From Pedobacter duraquae (GTDB lineage: Bacteria > Bacteroidota > Bacteroidia > Sphingobacteriales > Sphingobacteriaceae): a stretch of 64,000 nucleotides of DNA. Shown one piece after another: positions 27,416-37,697 of the stretch. The notes beneath the pieces are model-generated. The model had not been told where the DNA came from and made no database searches. It saw only the letters and a list, made by a program, of their open reading frames with translations. The position numbers and the translations under genes are program-made. Position 1 is the stretch's first letter; every line of letters begins with the position of its first letter. Where the stretch lies: contig NZ_SNWM01000003.1 of the NCBI RefSeq assembly GCF_004362245.1, positions 744,001 through 808,000 on the forward strand, in the 5' to 3' direction.

Positions 27416-28300
27416 ATGTCCATAGAGCCGTTTTTAACATATATTGAACATGAGAAAAGGTACTCGCCGAACACGTTGTCGGCATACCGCTCCGATCTCC
27501 TCCAGTTTCAGGATTTTATCGTACTCGAATTTGAGCTTGGACTACTTGAAGTGAAATATATCCATGTCAGGAATTACATGGTAAGACTAGTTGAAAATAA
27601 TGTCGGCGCAAATTCTATTGGTCGCAAAATATCGACGCTTAAAAGTTTTTACAAATATCTGGTAAAGCAAAAAATCATAATCGGTAATCCGATGAGTCAG
27701 GTAAAGGCGCCCAAGTCAACAAAAAAACTTCCGATTTTTGTTGAGGAAAAACAAATGGATAATCTTTTAGATTCTACTGAAATTTTTAATGGTAGTTTTC
27801 CTTCGGTGCGAGATAAGCTTATATTGGAAACCTTTTTTGGAACAGGCATAAGACTTGCGGAGTTGATCAGTTTGCGAGATAGCGATCTGAATTTTTACGA
27901 TGACTCTGTTCGTGTGCTTGGAAAGGGGAATAAAGAAAGAGTCATTCCAATGACCAAACAGCTTGTGGATCAACTAAAAAGCTACTTGGCGCTGAAATCA
28001 GTGCAGAATTTTAATAACAAAAGCGAGTTCTTATTCGTTACTGATAAAGGTATAGCGGTTCACCGAAAGTTCATATACGATATGGTACGGAAATACCTGG
28101 GATTTGTAACTACTCAGGAAAAAAAGAGTCCGCACGTTTTACGGCACTCTTACGCTACTAGCTTGTTAAATCGAGGTGCAGACCTCAATGCGATAAAAGA
28201 GTTACTAGGACATGCTAGTTTAGCTGCTACGCAGGTTTATACGCACAATTCTATTGAAAGACTAAAAACAATTTATAAACAGGCCCATCCAAAGGCGTAA
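27416..28300 (+). CDS. Tyrosine recombinase, XerC/XerD type
   Basis: This 294-residue recombinase has the SAM-like core-binding domain at residues 1-85 and the catalytic set Arg146 (GTGIRLAEL), Lys170 (LGKGNKER), His240 and Arg243 (HVLRHSYAT), His266 (LLGHASLAATQ) and the nucleophile Tyr275. Length and the absence of phage neighbours indicate the chromosomal Xer enzyme that resolves dimers at dif. XerC versus XerD cannot be decided here. It lies 13 bp upstream of hpf, a common pairing in this phylum. Confidence 0.88.
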   Translation: MSIEPFLTYIEHEKRYSPNTLSAYRSDLLQFQDFIVLEFELGLLEVKYIHVRNYMVRLVENNVGANSIGRKISTLKSFYKYLVKQKIIIGNPMSQVKAPKSTKKLPIFVEEKQMDNLLDSTEIFNGSFPSVRDKLILETFFGTGIRLAELISLRDSDLNFYDDSVRVLGKGNKERVIPMTKQLVDQLKSYLALKSVQNFNNKSEFLFVTDKGIAVHRKFIYDMVRKYLGFVTTQEKKSPHVLRHSYATSLLNRGADLNAIKELLGHASLAATQVYTHNSIERLKTIYKQAHPKA

Positions 28301-28303
28301 AAA

Positions 28304-28310
28304 AGGAGGA
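28304..28310 (+). promoter_or_regulatory. Strong Shine-Dalgarno site of hpf
   Basis: AGGAGGA lies 3 nt before the hpf ATG (28314). Apart from rpsU it is the only strong Shine-Dalgarno site I found at a start codon in this window. Confidence 0.65.
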
Positions 28311-28313
28311 AAA

Positions 28314-28661
28314 ATGAAAATTACAGTTCAATCGATCCATTTCACTGCAGACCAGAAATTATTGGATTTTATACAGAAGAAAGTAGATAAGTTAGATCAG
28401 TTCCATGACCAGATCATTAGTGGTGAAGTTTATTTAAAACTGGAAAATGTAGAGGATGAAGCTAACAAGATCAGTGAGATCAAATTGATGGTTCCCGGCG
28501 GAATTTTATTTGCAAAGGAACAATGTAAATCTTTCGAAGAGGCTACAGATTTATCGATAGAGTCGTTAAAAAAGCAGATTACAAAACATAAAGAAAAAAA
28601 TCGCGCAAAAATTATTGAGCAAAAGACAATTTTAGATGCAGATGAAGTCACTGATTATTAG
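28314..28661 (+). CDS. hpf: Ribosome hibernation promoting factor (short HPF/RaiA)
   Basis: This 115-residue protein of the HPF/YfiA family starts MKITVQSIHFTADQKLLDFI. It has the beta-alpha-beta pattern with EVYLKLEN and FEEATDLSIESLKKQI, and a lysine-rich C-terminal helix. Such proteins bind the 30S decoding centre and keep ribosomes inactive in slow growth. It lacks the C-terminal dimerisation domain of long HPF. The unusual Shine-Dalgarno site suggests translation that responds to free anti-SD sequence. It is probably co-transcribed with the Xer gene and ends in a good terminator. Confidence 0.88.
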   Translation: MKITVQSIHFTADQKLLDFIQKKVDKLDQFHDQIISGEVYLKLENVEDEANKISEIKLMVPGGILFAKEQCKSFEEATDLSIESLKKQITKHKEKNRAKIIEQKTILDADEVTDY

Positions 28662-28691
28662 GCATCTATTTTCGATATTTTTTCAGAAAGG

Positions 28692-28723
28692 ATTGGCGGA
28701 GTAGATTCCGCCAATTTTTTTTT
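28692..28723 (+). terminator. hpf terminator
   Basis: ATTGGCGGA (28692-28700) pairs with TCCGCCAAT (28707-28715) around a 6-nt loop, followed by eight T. Confidence 0.9.
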
Positions 28724-28732
28724 GAAAAAAGT

Positions 28733-28763
28733 TTTGCATACATCCTAAATTCTTGTAGATTTG
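28733..28763 (+). promoter_or_regulatory. Promoter of the tRNA-tuf transcription unit
   Basis: TTTG ends at 28736 and, after 19 nt, a perfect TAGATTTG follows at 28756-28763. Transcription should start near 28770. The 60-nt leader has a 7-bp stem (CCATTTC with GAAATGG) before the first tRNA. Confidence 0.75.
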
Positions 28764-28827
28764 CATTCCATTTCGGAGAGGGCGTTACCTTAAAAGAAAT
28801 GGGGTGTTCTGTGAAAGTATGATAATA

Positions 28828-28900
<73 letters not shown>

Positions 28901-28937
28901 CTTTTAATTGAGCGTGCAAATGCTATGATTGAAAGAT

Positions 28938-29023
28938 GGGGGGATACCAGAGTGGCCAAATGGGACAGACTGTAACTCTGTTGTCGCAAGACTTCGAAGG
29001 TTCGAATCCTTCTCCCCCCACCA
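28938..29023 (+). tRNA. tRNA-Tyr (anticodon GTA)
   Basis: The acceptor GGGGGGA pairs with TCCCCCC; the anticodon loop is CTGTAAC. The long variable arm is typical of bacterial tRNA-Tyr. Unlike its neighbours it has an encoded CCA end (29021-29023). Confidence 0.94.
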
Positions 29024-29031
29024 TTATAAAA

Positions 29032-29104
29032 GCGGAAGTAGCTCAGTTGGTAGAGCGATAGCCTTCCAAGCTATAGGTCGCGAGTTCGAACCTCGTCTTC
29101 CGCT
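29032..29104 (+). tRNA. tRNA-Gly (anticodon TCC)
   Basis: Acceptor GCGGAAG pairs with CTTCCGC; anticodon loop CTTCCAA and T-loop TTCGAAC are intact. CCA is not encoded. Confidence 0.95.
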
Positions 29105-29160
29105 CTATAACAATAAAGATTGGGCTTCGGCACGGAAAGCAGAAGGGTGGGAGATTAAAA

Positions 29161-29232
<72 letters not shown>

Positions 29233-29359
29233 CAGAAAAATAAAAAAAGAGACTTTGTTAAATCTGTTAATTGAGACAGAATGGACAAGGTTTTCTGTAT
29301 TGAGATTGTATCAAAACAATAAATAAATAAAAAGTTAACCTACTAATAAGTATAAAAAC

Positions 29360-30547
29360 ATGGCAAAAGAAAAGTTTGACCGCAGCAAGCCGCACTTAAA
29401 CATCGGCACTATCGGTCACGTTGACCACGGTAAAACAACCTTAACAGCAGCTATCACTAAAGTGTTATCTGATGCTGGTTTATCTGAGGCGCGTTCATTT
29501 GATTCTATTGACTCAGCTCCTGAGGAAAAAGAAAGAGGTATCACTATTAACACAGCACACGTTGAGTATTCAACTGCTAACCGTCACTATGCTCACGTTG
29601 ACTGTCCAGGTCACGCGGATTACGTGAAAAACATGGTTACAGGTGCTGCGCAAATGGATGGAGCTATCATCGTTGTAGCGGCTACAGATGGTCCAATGCC
29701 ACAAACTCGTGAGCACATTCTATTGGCTCGTCAGGTAGGTGTACCTTCATTGGTAGTATTCATGAACAAAGTGGATATGGTTGACGATCCTGAATTACTA
29801 GAATTAGTAGAGATGGAAGTACGTGAATTATTGTCATTCTATGACTTCCCCGGTGATGACATTCCTGTTATTCAAGGTTCTGCTTTGGGTGGTTTGAATG
29901 GTGATGCTAAATGGGTTGGTAAAATCATGGAATTGATGGATGCTGTTGATAGCTATATTCCAATCCCTCCACGTTTGACTGAGCTTCCATTCTTGATGCC
30001 TGTTGAAGATGTATTCTCGATCACTGGTCGTGGTACTGTTGCAACTGGTCGTATTGAGCGTGGTGTAATCAACTCTGGTGATCCAGTTGAGATCTTGGGT
30101 ATGGGTGCTGAAAATCTTAAATCTACTGTAACAGGTGTTGAGATGTTCCGTAAGATCCTTGATTATGGTGAAGCAGGTGATAACGTAGGTTTGTTGTTAC
30201 GTGGTATTGAGAAAACTGATATCCGTCGTGGTATGGTTATTTGCAAACCAGGATCTGTAACTCCTCACACTGATTTCAAAGCTGAGATCTATGTATTATC
30301 AAAAGCAGAAGGTGGACGTCACACTCCATTCTTTAACAAATACCGTCCACAATTCTATTTCCGTACCACAGACGTAACAGGTGAAATCACCCTTGCTGAA
30401 GGAACTGAAATGGTTATGCCAGGTGATAACGTTACAATCAATGTAAAATTGATCAATGCAATCGCAATGGAAAAAGGTCTTCGTTTTGCTATCCGTGAAG
30501 GTGGTAGAACTGTAGGAGCTGGTCAGGTAACTGAAATTGTAAAATAA
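29360..30547 (+). CDS. tuf: Elongation factor Tu
   Basis: This 395-residue translational GTPase delivers aminoacyl-tRNA to the ribosome. It shows the P-loop GHVDHGKT (19-26), the switch region [16 protein letters not shown] (about 81-85) and NKVD (about 136-139), followed by the two beta-barrel domains. It lies in the conserved order tRNA-Thr, tuf, tRNA-Trp, secE, nusG. Codon usage is strongly biased, as expected for a very highly expressed gene. Confidence 0.98.
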   Translation: MAKEKFDRSKPHLNIGTIGHVDHGKTTLTAAITKVLSDAGLSEARSFDSIDSAPEEKERGITINTAHVEYSTANRHYAHVDCPGHADYVKNMVTGAAQMDGAIIVVAATDGPMPQTREHILLARQVGVPSLVVFMNKVDMVDDPELLELVEMEVRELLSFYDFPGDDIPVIQGSALGGLNGDAKWVGKIMELMDAVDSYIPIPPRLTELPFLMPVEDVFSITGRGTVATGRIERGVINSGDPVEILGMGAENLKSTVTGVEMFRKILDYGEAGDNVGLLLRGIEKTDIRRGMVICKPGSVTPHTDFKAEIYVLSKAEGGRHTPFFNKYRPQFYFRTTDVTGEITLAEGTEMVMPGDNVTINVKLINAIAMEKGLRFAIREGGRTVGAGQVTEIVK

Positions 30548-30581
30548 TTAAACCCATTGGGAGTTAATTAAATAATAAACA

Positions 30582-30617
30582 AAAGTACTTAGGCGTTAAT
30601 GCCTGAGTACTTTGTTC
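30582..30617 (+). terminator. Hairpin between tuf and tRNA-Trp
   Basis: A 13-bp stem with one G-T pair (30582-30594 with 30601-30613; arm AAAGTACTTAGGC) is followed only by TTTGTTC. It may be a partial terminator or an RNA-processing signal that sets off tRNA-Trp. Confidence 0.55.
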
Positions 30618-30621
30618 TAAT

Positions 30622-30692
30622 ACGGGAATAGTTCAACGGTAGAATAGAGGTCTCCAAAACCTTTGATCAGGGTTCGAATCCTTGTTCCCGTG
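30622..30692 (+). tRNA. tRNA-Trp (anticodon CCA)
   Basis: Acceptor ACGGGAA pairs with TTCCCGT, discriminator G; anticodon loop CTCCAAA; T-loop GGTTCGAATCC. It ends 13 bp before secE, the usual place in this phylum. Confidence 0.95.
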
Positions 30693-30705
30693 CAAAAAGA
30701 TAATT

Positions 30706-30903
30706 ATGGCTAAAGTAGTTCAATTTATTAAAGAATCGTATGAGGAGATGACTCAGAAGGTTACCTGGCCAACATGGGGAGAATTGCAAAATTCTTCAGT
30801 TCTGGTTCTGGTAGCTTCATTAATCATTGCAGTAGTTATTTTTGCGATGGATAAGGGTTCTACATTCGCTCTTGATACTTTCTATAAATCACTTTCAAAT
30901 TAA
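30706..30903 (+). CDS. secE: Preprotein translocase subunit SecE
   Basis: This 65-residue single-helix SecE stabilises SecY in the inner-membrane translocon. It has the amphipathic segment FIKESYEEMTQKVTWPTWGEL and one membrane helix (about residues 32-50). The true start is ATG 30706; the open frame to 30682 runs into tRNA-Trp. nusG follows 9 bp later. Confidence 0.94.
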   Translation: MAKVVQFIKESYEEMTQKVTWPTWGELQNSSVLVLVASLIIAVVIFAMDKGSTFALDTFYKSLSN

Positions 30904-30912
30904 AATAGCTAA

Positions 30913-31455
30913 ATGGACGATCAGTTAAAATGGTATGTAGTTAGGGCTGTTAGTGGTAAAGAGAAAAAGGTAAAACAGTATATTGATTCTGAAATCAGCC
31001 GTTTAGGTTTTTCTCATTTGGTTCCTCAAGTGTTGATCCCAATGGAGAAATATTACCAAATGAAAGAAGGAAAAAAGATTGCAAAAGAGCGCAATTTTTA
31101 TCCTGGTTATGTTTTGATTGAAGCTACATTAGACGGAGAATTAGAGCACATTATTAAGAACGTTAATAGTGTGATTGGCTTTTTAGGAGATAAGGGTGGA
31201 AATCCGGTTCCGATGCGCCAAGCAGAAGTTAACCGGATCCTGGGTAAAGTTGATGAGATGAGTCAGCAGAGTGAGATGATGAATGTCGCTTTCTATGTTG
31301 GTGAAAACATTAAAGTTATGGATGGTCCGTTCAACGGATTTACAGGGGTGATCGAAGAGGTTAACGAAGAAAAGAAAAAGTTAAAAGTTATGGTTAAGAT
31401 CTTTGGTCGTAAGACACCTCTAGAGCTTAATTATATGCAGGTAGAGAAAGAGTAA
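30913..31455 (+). CDS. nusG: Transcription elongation/termination factor NusG
   Basis: This 180-residue protein has the N-terminal NGN domain (KWYVVRAVSGKEKKVKQYI, then NFYPGYVLIEA) that binds the RNA polymerase clamp. The C-terminal KOW domain reads VMDGPFNGFTGVIEEV and contacts Rho or S10. It lies in the secE-nusG-rplK order found in most bacteria. Confidence 0.96.
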   Translation: MDDQLKWYVVRAVSGKEKKVKQYIDSEISRLGFSHLVPQVLIPMEKYYQMKEGKKIAKERNFYPGYVLIEATLDGELEHIIKNVNSVIGFLGDKGGNPVPMRQAEVNRILGKVDEMSQQSEMMNVAFYVGENIKVMDGPFNGFTGVIEEVNEEKKKLKVMVKIFGRKTPLELNYMQVEKE

Positions 31456-31539
31456 TCTTAGATCTACTAAATAAAAATCTTAATTGTTACATGCTTCCAA
31501 CATAATAACATTGAGTATTACAAATTAACAAAACAGAAA

Positions 31540-31983
31540 ATGGCAAAAGAAGTCAGTGCGCTTGTTAAATTACAAATCAAAGGTGGAGCCGCAAATCCAT
31601 CACCACCAGTAGGACCTGCTTTGGGTGCTAAAGGGGTGAACATTATGGAATTTTGCAAGCAATTTAACGCTCGTACCCAAGATAAGCCCGGTAAAGTATT
31701 ACCAGTTGTAATTACTGTTTATGCTGACAAGTCTTTCGAATTTATCATCAAAACTCCTCCGGTAGCTATCCAGTTAAAAGATGCTACTAAATTAGCGAGT
31801 GGTTCTGCTGAGCCCAACCGTAAGAAAGTTGGTTCGGTGACTTGGGATCAGGTTAAGTCAATTGCTGAAGATAAGATGACTGATTTAAATGCATTCACTA
31901 TCGAGTCGGCAATGAGTATGGTTGCCGGTACAGCACGCAGTATGGGAATTACCGTTAGCGGTGATGCACCCTGGACAAATTAA
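31540..31983 (+). CDS. rplK: 50S ribosomal protein uL11
   Basis: This 147-residue protein has [20 protein letters not shown] at the N-terminus and the C-terminal rRNA-binding part with [10 protein letters not shown]. It forms the stalk base where GTPase factors dock. rplA follows 23 bp later. Confidence 0.96.
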   Translation: MAKEVSALVKLQIKGGAANPSPPVGPALGAKGVNIMEFCKQFNARTQDKPGKVLPVVITVYADKSFEFIIKTPPVAIQLKDATKLASGSAEPNRKKVGSVTWDQVKSIAEDKMTDLNAFTIESAMSMVAGTARSMGITVSGDAPWTN

Positions 31984-32006
31984 TTAACAAAAAACAGTTT
32001 ACAACA

Positions 32007-32705
32007 GTGGCTAAATTAACAAAAAATCAAAAAAAGGCACATGCTAAACTAGAATCTGGTAAAACGTATTCTTTACAGGATGCGGCTGCTTTGGTAAAAG
32101 AAATCACTACAACTAAATTTGATGCTTCGGTAGATATCGATATCGCTTTAGGTGTAGATCCACGTAAAGCCAATCAAATGGTACGTGGGATTGCTACATT
32201 ACCACACGGTACAGGTAAAACTGTACGCGTATTAGTTCTTTGTAATCCTGATAAGGAAGAAGAAGCTAAAGCAGCAGGTGCAGATTTTGTAGGTTTAGAC
32301 GAATATGTGACCAAGATTGAAGGTGGATGGACAGATGTTGACATTATTATCACTACTCCTGCTTGTATGGCAAAAGTAGGTAAACTGGGCCGCGTTTTAG
32401 GTCCACGTAACCTTATGCCAAACCCTAAATCAGGAACTGTAACCAACGAAGTTGGTAAAGCAGTTACTGACGTAAAAGGCGGAAAGATTGATTTTAAAGT
32501 TGATAAAACTGGTATCATACATGCTTCAGTAGGAAAAGTATCATTCCCAGCAGAGAAAATATATGAAAACGCTTTAGAAGTTCTACAAGTAATTTCTAAA
32601 TTGAAACCATCTGCTGCAAAAGGAACTTATTTTAAGAGCATTCATGTTTCTTCAACAATGAGTCCTGGAATTGCAATCGAAACTAAATCAGTAGCGGGGA
32701 TCTAA
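32007..32705 (+). CDS. rplA: 50S ribosomal protein uL1
   Basis: This 232-residue protein uses a GTG start. It contains [39 protein letters not shown] and STMSPGIAI, all conserved in uL1. It binds the L1 stalk of 23S rRNA and, in many bacteria, represses its own operon by binding the mRNA leader. Confidence 0.96.
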   Translation: MAKLTKNQKKAHAKLESGKTYSLQDAAALVKEITTTKFDASVDIDIALGVDPRKANQMVRGIATLPHGTGKTVRVLVLCNPDKEEEAKAAGADFVGLDEYVTKIEGGWTDVDIIITTPACMAKVGKLGRVLGPRNLMPNPKSGTVTNEVGKAVTDVKGGKIDFKVDKTGIIHASVGKVSFPAEKIYENALEVLQVISKLKPSAAKGTYFKSIHVSSTMSPGIAIETKSVAGI

Positions 32706-32707
32706 TT

Positions 32708-33229
32708 ATGAACAGAGAAGAAAAACACGAACTAGTTTCAGCTCTTCAAGAGAAAATGCAGGAGTTTGGCAATTTTTACATTGCTGATACATCTAGCTTA
32801 TCTGTTGAGAAAGTAAATAATATCCGTCGCAAATGTTTTGAAAGCGGTATCGAAATGCAGGTTGCCAAAAATACTTTGATCAGAAAAGCGATCGAAGGAT
32901 TGGAAGGTGATGCATCAGAGATCTTTGCAGCCCTAAAAGGACAATCAGCATTATTATTCTCAACAACAGGTAATGCTCCGGCAAAACTGATTAAAGCGTT
33001 GAGAAAAGGATCTGATAAGCCGGTACTTAAAGCAGCTTATATCGATTCATCAGTATATGTTGGTGATAACCATTTAGATTCATTAGTAAGCTTGAAATCG
33101 AGAGAAGAGCTTATTGGAGATATCGTTGGTCTATTACAGTCGCCAGCTAAGAACGTGATCTCGGCTTTAAAATCGAGCGGTGGCAAAATTGCAGGAATTG
33201 TTAAAACTCTTCAAGAAAGAGAAGGTTAA
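32708..33229 (+). CDS. rplJ: 50S ribosomal protein uL10
   Basis: This 173-residue stalk protein has NFYIADTSSLSVEKVNNIR and VAKNTLIRKAIEG in its RNA-binding domain, and a C-terminal helix (PAKNVISALKSSGGKI) that carries L7/L12 dimers. It starts 2 bp after rplA. Confidence 0.95.
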   Translation: MNREEKHELVSALQEKMQEFGNFYIADTSSLSVEKVNNIRRKCFESGIEMQVAKNTLIRKAIEGLEGDASEIFAALKGQSALLFSTTGNAPAKLIKALRKGSDKPVLKAAYIDSSVYVGDNHLDSLVSLKSREELIGDIVGLLQSPAKNVISALKSSGGKIAGIVKTLQEREG

Positions 33230-33292
33230 GGAACACCTTATAAGTTCATATTAAATAAATTATTTTACGTAAATTTTTAAAAATCTATAAAA

Positions 33293-33667
33293 ATGGCAGA
33301 TTTAAAAGCGTTTGCTGAGCAATTGGTAAACTTAACAGTTAAAGAAGTTAACGAATTAGCTCAAATCTTAAAAGACGAGTATGGTATCGAACCAGCTGCA
33401 GCTGCAGTTGCTGTTGCAGGTCCTGCTGCTGATGCTGCTCCTGCAGCTGAAGAAAAAACTACTTTTGATGTAATATTGAAAGAAGCTGGTGGTTCTAAAT
33501 TAGCAGTAGTTAAATTGGTAAAAGACCTGACTGGTTTAGGTTTGAAAGAAGCAAAAGATTTAGTTGATGGTGCACCAAAAGAATTAAAAGCTGGTGTTGC
33601 TAAAGACGAAGCTGAAGCTTTGAAAAAACAATTAGAAGAAGCTGGAGCTGTAGTTGAAATTAAGTAA
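33293..33667 (+). CDS. rplL: 50S ribosomal protein bL12
   Basis: This 124-residue acidic stalk protein has an N-terminal dimer domain, an Ala/Pro-rich hinge (about residues 40-54) and the C-terminal factor-binding domain with [21 protein letters not shown] strong hairpin lies between it and rpoB. Confidence 0.96.
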   Translation: MADLKAFAEQLVNLTVKEVNELAQILKDEYGIEPAAAAVAVAGPAADAAPAAEEKTTFDVILKEAGGSKLAVVKLVKDLTGLGLKEAKDLVDGAPKELKAGVAKDEAEALKKQLEEAGAVVEIK

Positions 33668-33695
33668 TCACTTAATTTAAATACAACTTTAACAT

Positions 33696-33723
33696 TAGAC
33701 TCCGACTGTATAGTCGGAGTCTA
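33696..33723 (+). promoter_or_regulatory. rplL-rpoB intergenic hairpin
   Basis: A perfect 12-bp stem (33696-33707 with 33712-33723; arm TAGACTCCGACT) with a 4-nt loop has no T-run after it. By position it resembles the attenuator or RNase III processing site that separates rplL from rpoB in E. coli. It would lower rpoBC output relative to the ribosomal proteins. Confidence 0.6.
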
Positions 33724-33821
33724 TACCTGTTTATAAACATTTCATTTTGCTTGGTTGATGAAGTGGTATAACGGCAAACCAAACAAATAGTTTATTCTTA
33801 AAGTAAATTAACTTTAGTCCA

Positions 33822-36800
33822 TTGGCAAATAAAGTCGACCAAAGAGTAAATTTTGCACGTAGTAAGCACATTATAGATTATCCTGATTTTCTAGATGTGC
33901 AGTTGCAATCATTCAGAGAATTTTTTCAGATCGAAACTACATCAGACAACCGTCACACAGAGGGATTGTTTAAGGTGTTTGCTGAAAATTTTCCAATCAC
34001 AGATTCAAGGAATATATTCGTTTTAGAATTCCTTGATTATTTTATTGATCCCCCACGTTATGATATACCTGAGTGTATTGACAGGGGATTGACTTATAGT
34101 GTTCCGCTGAAGGCTAAATTAAAGCTTTCTTGTAACGATGCAGAACATGAAGATTTTGAAACCATTATTCAAGATGTATATTTAGGAACCATACCTTATA
34201 TGACTCCTAAGGGTACATTTGTTATTAACGGTGCAGAACGTGTTATTGTATCTCAATTACACAGGTCTCCAGGTGTGTTCTTTGGCCAAAGCCGTCACAC
34301 TAACGGAACCAAGTTATATTCTGCCCGTGTAATTCCTTTCAAAGGATCCTGGATTGAGTTTGCTACAGACGTTAACAACGTGATGTATGCTTACATTGAT
34401 CGTAAGAAAAAATTCCCGGTTACCACTTTGTTAAGAGCCATCGGTTATGACTCTGATAAAGATATTCTTGAACTTTTTGATTTAGCTGACGAAGTAAAAG
34501 TTAGCAAATCTGGATTGAAGAAATTTATCGGTCGTAAACTTGCTGCAAGGGTACTAAGAAAATGGGTTGAAGATTTCGTTGATGAAGATACCGGTGAGGT
34601 AGTTTCAATAGATCGTAACGAAGTAATCTTAGATAGGGATACTGTTTTAGAAGATGACCACATTGATATGATCATTGATGCTGGCGTTAAAACGATCATC
34701 TTGTCTAAAGATGATGGTGCAAGTCAGGCTGATTATACCATTATATATAATACATTACAAAAAGATACTTCCAACTCTGAAAAAGAGGCTGTGGAAAACA
34801 TCTACCGTGCTTTGCGTAACGCAGAACCACCTGATGAGGAAACAGCAAGAGGCATCATTGAACGTTTGTTCTTTTCGGATAAACGTTACGACTTAGGAGA
34901 TGTTGGTCGTTACCGCATCAACCGTAAGTTGAAAATGGATACGCCTGATCATGTTAAGGTGTTAACCAAAGCAGACATTATTGCGATTGTTAAGTATCTG
35001 ATCAAATTGATCAACTCTAAAGAAGAGGTGGATGATATCGATCACTTGTCTAACCGTCGTGTACGTACTGTAGGTGAGCAATTATATGCTCAGTTCGGCG
35101 TTGGTTTAGCTCGTATGGCTCGTACTATTCGTGAGCGTATGAATATCCGCGATAATGAGGTGTTTACACCAACAGATCTTATTAATGCCCGTACTTTATC
35201 TTCGGTAATTAATTCGTTCTTTGGAACAAACCAATTGTCGCAATTTATGGATCAGACGAATCCCTTGGCGGAGATTACGCACAAGCGTCGTTTGTCAGCA
35301 TTAGGCCCAGGTGGTTTATCCCGTGAGCGTGCTGGCTTCGAGGTACGTGACGTTCACTATACGCATTATGGTCGTTTGTGTACAATTGAAACACCTGAGG
35401 GACCAAACATTGGTTTGATTTCATCACTTTGTGTTCATGCGAAAATCAATAACCTTGGGTTTATTGAAACACCTTACAAAAAAGTTCAGGATGGACTTGT
35501 TGTAGTAGATGAGCCTGTAATTTATCTTTCGGCAGAAGATGAGGATGGTAAAACCATTGCTCAAGCTAATGCTGAATATGATGAAAAAGGTAATTTCACT
35601 ACTGCTCGTGTTAAAGCTCGTTATGAGGGTGACTTTCCAATTATCGAGCCTGAGAAATTAGACTTGATGGATGTTGCGCCAAATCAGATTACCTCAATCG
35701 CTGCATCATTGATTCCTTTCCTGGAACATGATGATGCAAACAGGGCTTTGATGGGATCCAACATGCAACGCCAGGCAGTTCCTTTGTTGCGTCCTGAAGC
35801 ACCTATTGTTGGTACTGGATTGGAAGGCCGTGTGGCACGAGATTCAAGAACATTGATCAATGCAGAAGGCGATGGTACTGTTGAATATGTTGATGCTAAC
35901 GAAATCACGATTAAATATGTAAGAAACGATGGAGATCGTTTAGTATCATTTGAAGGAGATAGCAAAACTTATAAATTAATTAAGTTCAAGAAAACCAACC
36001 AGAATACTTGTATCAACTTAAAACCAATTGTTAAAAAAGGGCAGAAAGTTGTTAAAGGTCAGGTATTGTGTGAAGGTTATGCAACTGAAAATGGTGAATT
36101 GGCTCTAGGAAGAAACTTAAAAGTAGCTTTCATGCCTTGGCAAGGATACAACTTTGAGGATGCGATTGTAATTAACGAACGTATTGTCAGAGAAGATATC
36201 TTCACTTCTTTACACATCGAAGAGTTCGAACTGGAAGTGCGTGATACTAAACGTGGGGAAGAAGAGTTAACACCAGATATCCCTAACGTTTCGGAAGAAG
36301 CAACAAAAGATCTTGACGAAAACGGTATTATCCGTATTGGTGCTGAGGTTAAAGAAGGCGATATCCTTATTGGTAAAATTACACCAAAAGGTGAGTCGGA
36401 TCCTTCACCAGAAGAAAAATTACTTCGTGCAATCTTTGGTGATAAAGCAGGGGACGTTAAAGACGCGTCTTTAAAAACTCCTCCTTCGATCAAAGGTGTT
36501 GTAATCGATACCAAATTGTTCTCTAGAGCTAAGAAAACTACTAAAGCAGAGGAAAAATCTGCAATAGAGAAATTAGATAAGAGATACAATTTAGCTACTG
36601 AAAATCTGAAGGCTGAGTTGGTAGACAAATTATTCCAGATTGTGAATGGTAAAACATCTCAGGGTGTATTCAACGTTTACAAGGAACAATTGTTTCCTAA
36701 GGGTGCCAAGTTTACTCAGAAAAGTTTAGCTGATTTAGAATTTGCACACATCAACCCATACAAATGGACAACTGATGACGACAAAAATGATCAGATTAAA

Positions 36801-37625
36801 TTGTTGATTCATAACTATGGTATCCGCGTGAATGAAGAGCTTGGAGCTTACAAACGTGACAAATTCGCAATTAGTGTAGGTGATGAGCTTCCTTCAGGAA
36901 TCGTTCAGATGGCTAAAGTTTATGTTGCTAAGAAACGTAAACTTAAAGTTGGAGATAAGATGGCAGGTCGTCACGGTAACAAGGGTATTGTAGCCCGTAT
37001 CGTTCGTGATGAGGATATGCCATTCCTTGAAGATGGAACTCCAGTGGATATCGTATTGAACCCGCTGGGTGTACCTTCGCGTATGAACTTAGGGCAGATC
37101 TACGAAACTGTACTAGCTTGGGCTGGTAAAGAATTGGGTGTGAAATTTGCAACTCCGATCTTTGATGGTGCAAAACATTATGAAGTAGAAGACTGGATTG
37201 CTAAAGCAGGACTACCTGCATCTGGTAGAACCTATTTGCATAACGGGTTAACTGGTGAGCGTTTCGATCAGCCTACCACTGTAGGTATCATCTACATGCT
37301 TAAGTTAGGTCACATGGTTGATGACAAAATGCATGCACGTTCAATCGGACCATATTCGTTGATTACGCAACAACCATTGGGTGGTAAAGCTCAGTTTGGT
37401 GGACAGCGTTTTGGCGAGATGGAGGTTTGGGCACTCGAAGCATTTGGTGCGGCCAATATCCTGCAAGAGATCTTAACCGTTAAATCGGATGATGTGATCG
37501 GTAGGGCCAAAACTTACGAAGCAATCGTAAAAGGAGAGAACCTTCCTACACCAGGTGTACCAGAATCATTCAATGTATTGGTACATGAGTTACGTGGATT
37601 AGGTTTAGATATTACGTTAGACTAA
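33822..37625 (+). CDS. rpoB: RNA polymerase beta subunit
   Basis: This 1267-residue subunit forms the catalytic pincer of RNA polymerase. The N-terminus reads [20 protein letters not shown]. The rifampicin region contains [33 protein letters not shown], with unaltered wild-type residues, and [12 protein letters not shown] is near the C-terminus. The start codon is TTG: the frame has a stop (TAA at 33804-33806) upstream, no ATG between, and the family N-terminus begins exactly at the TTG. Confidence 0.97.
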   Translation: MANKVDQRVNFARSKHIIDYPDFLDVQLQSFREFFQIETTSDNRHTEGLFKVFAENFPITDSRNIFVLEFLDYFIDPPRYDIPECIDRGLTYSVPLKAKLKLSCNDAEHEDFETIIQDVYLGTIPYMTPKGTFVINGAERVIVSQLHRSPGVFFGQSRHTNGTKLYSARVIPFKGSWIEFATDVNNVMYAYIDRKKKFPVTTLLRAIGYDSDKDILELFDLADEVKVSKSGLKKFIGRKLAARVLRKWVEDFVDEDTGEVVSIDRNEVILDRDTVLEDDHIDMIIDAGVKTIILSKDDGASQADYTIIYNTLQKDTSNSEKEAVENIYRALRNAEPPDEETARGIIERLFFSDKRYDLGDVGRYRINRKLKMDTPDHVKVLTKADIIAIVKYLIKLINSKEEVDDIDHLSNRRVRTVGEQLYAQFGVGLARMARTIRERMNIRDNEVFTPTDLINARTLSSVINSFFGTNQLSQFMDQTNPLAEITHKRRLSALGPGGLSRERAGFEVRDVHYTHYGRLCTIETPEGPNIGLISSLCVHAKINNLGFIETPYKKVQDGLVVVDEPVIYLSAEDEDGKTIAQANAEYDEKGNFTTARVKARYEGDFPIIEPEKLDLMDVAPNQITSIAASLIPFLEHDDANRALMGSNMQRQAVPLLRPEAPIVGTGLEGRVARDSRTLINAEGDGTVEYVDANEITIKYVRNDGDRLVSFEGDSKTYKLIKFKKTNQNTCINLKPIVKKGQKVVKGQVLCEGYATENGELALGRNLKVAFMPWQGYNFEDAIVINERIVREDIFTSLHIEEFELEVRDTKRGEEELTPDIPNVSEEATKDLDENGIIRIGAEVKEGDILIGKITPKGESDPSPEEKLLRAIFGDKAGDVKDASLKTPPSIKGVVIDTKLFSRAKKTTKAEEKSAIEKLDKRYNLATENLKAELVDKLFQIVNGKTSQGVFNVYKEQLFPKGAKFTQKSLADLEFAHINPYKWTTDDDKNDQIKLLIHNYGIRVNEELGAYKRDKFAISVGDELPSGIVQMAKVYVAKKRKLKVGDKMAGRHGNKGIVARIVRDEDMPFLEDGTPVDIVLNPLGVPSRMNLGQIYETVLAWAGKELGVKFATPIFDGAKHYEVEDWIAKAGLPASGRTYLHNGLTGERFDQPTTVGIIYMLKLGHMVDDKMHARSIGPYSLITQQPLGGKAQFGGQRFGEMEVWALEAFGAANILQEILTVKSDDVIGRAKTYEAIVKGENLPTPGVPESFNVLVHELRGLGLDITLD

Positions 37626-37697
37626 AAGTTTTAAGTCGGATGGTATGTTTTCAAAGGCATACCATCCTATACTTATCACTTAAAACTCAAAAAAGAT

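Noticed and set aside
33755..33785. tRNA-like stretch (GTGGTATAACGGC) upstream of rpoB
   Set aside because: No acceptor stem or T-arm could be drawn around it.
36077..36628. 183-codon minus-strand frame inside rpoB
   Set aside because: It is the mirror of a highly conserved gene with strong codon bias, which commonly opens antisense frames.
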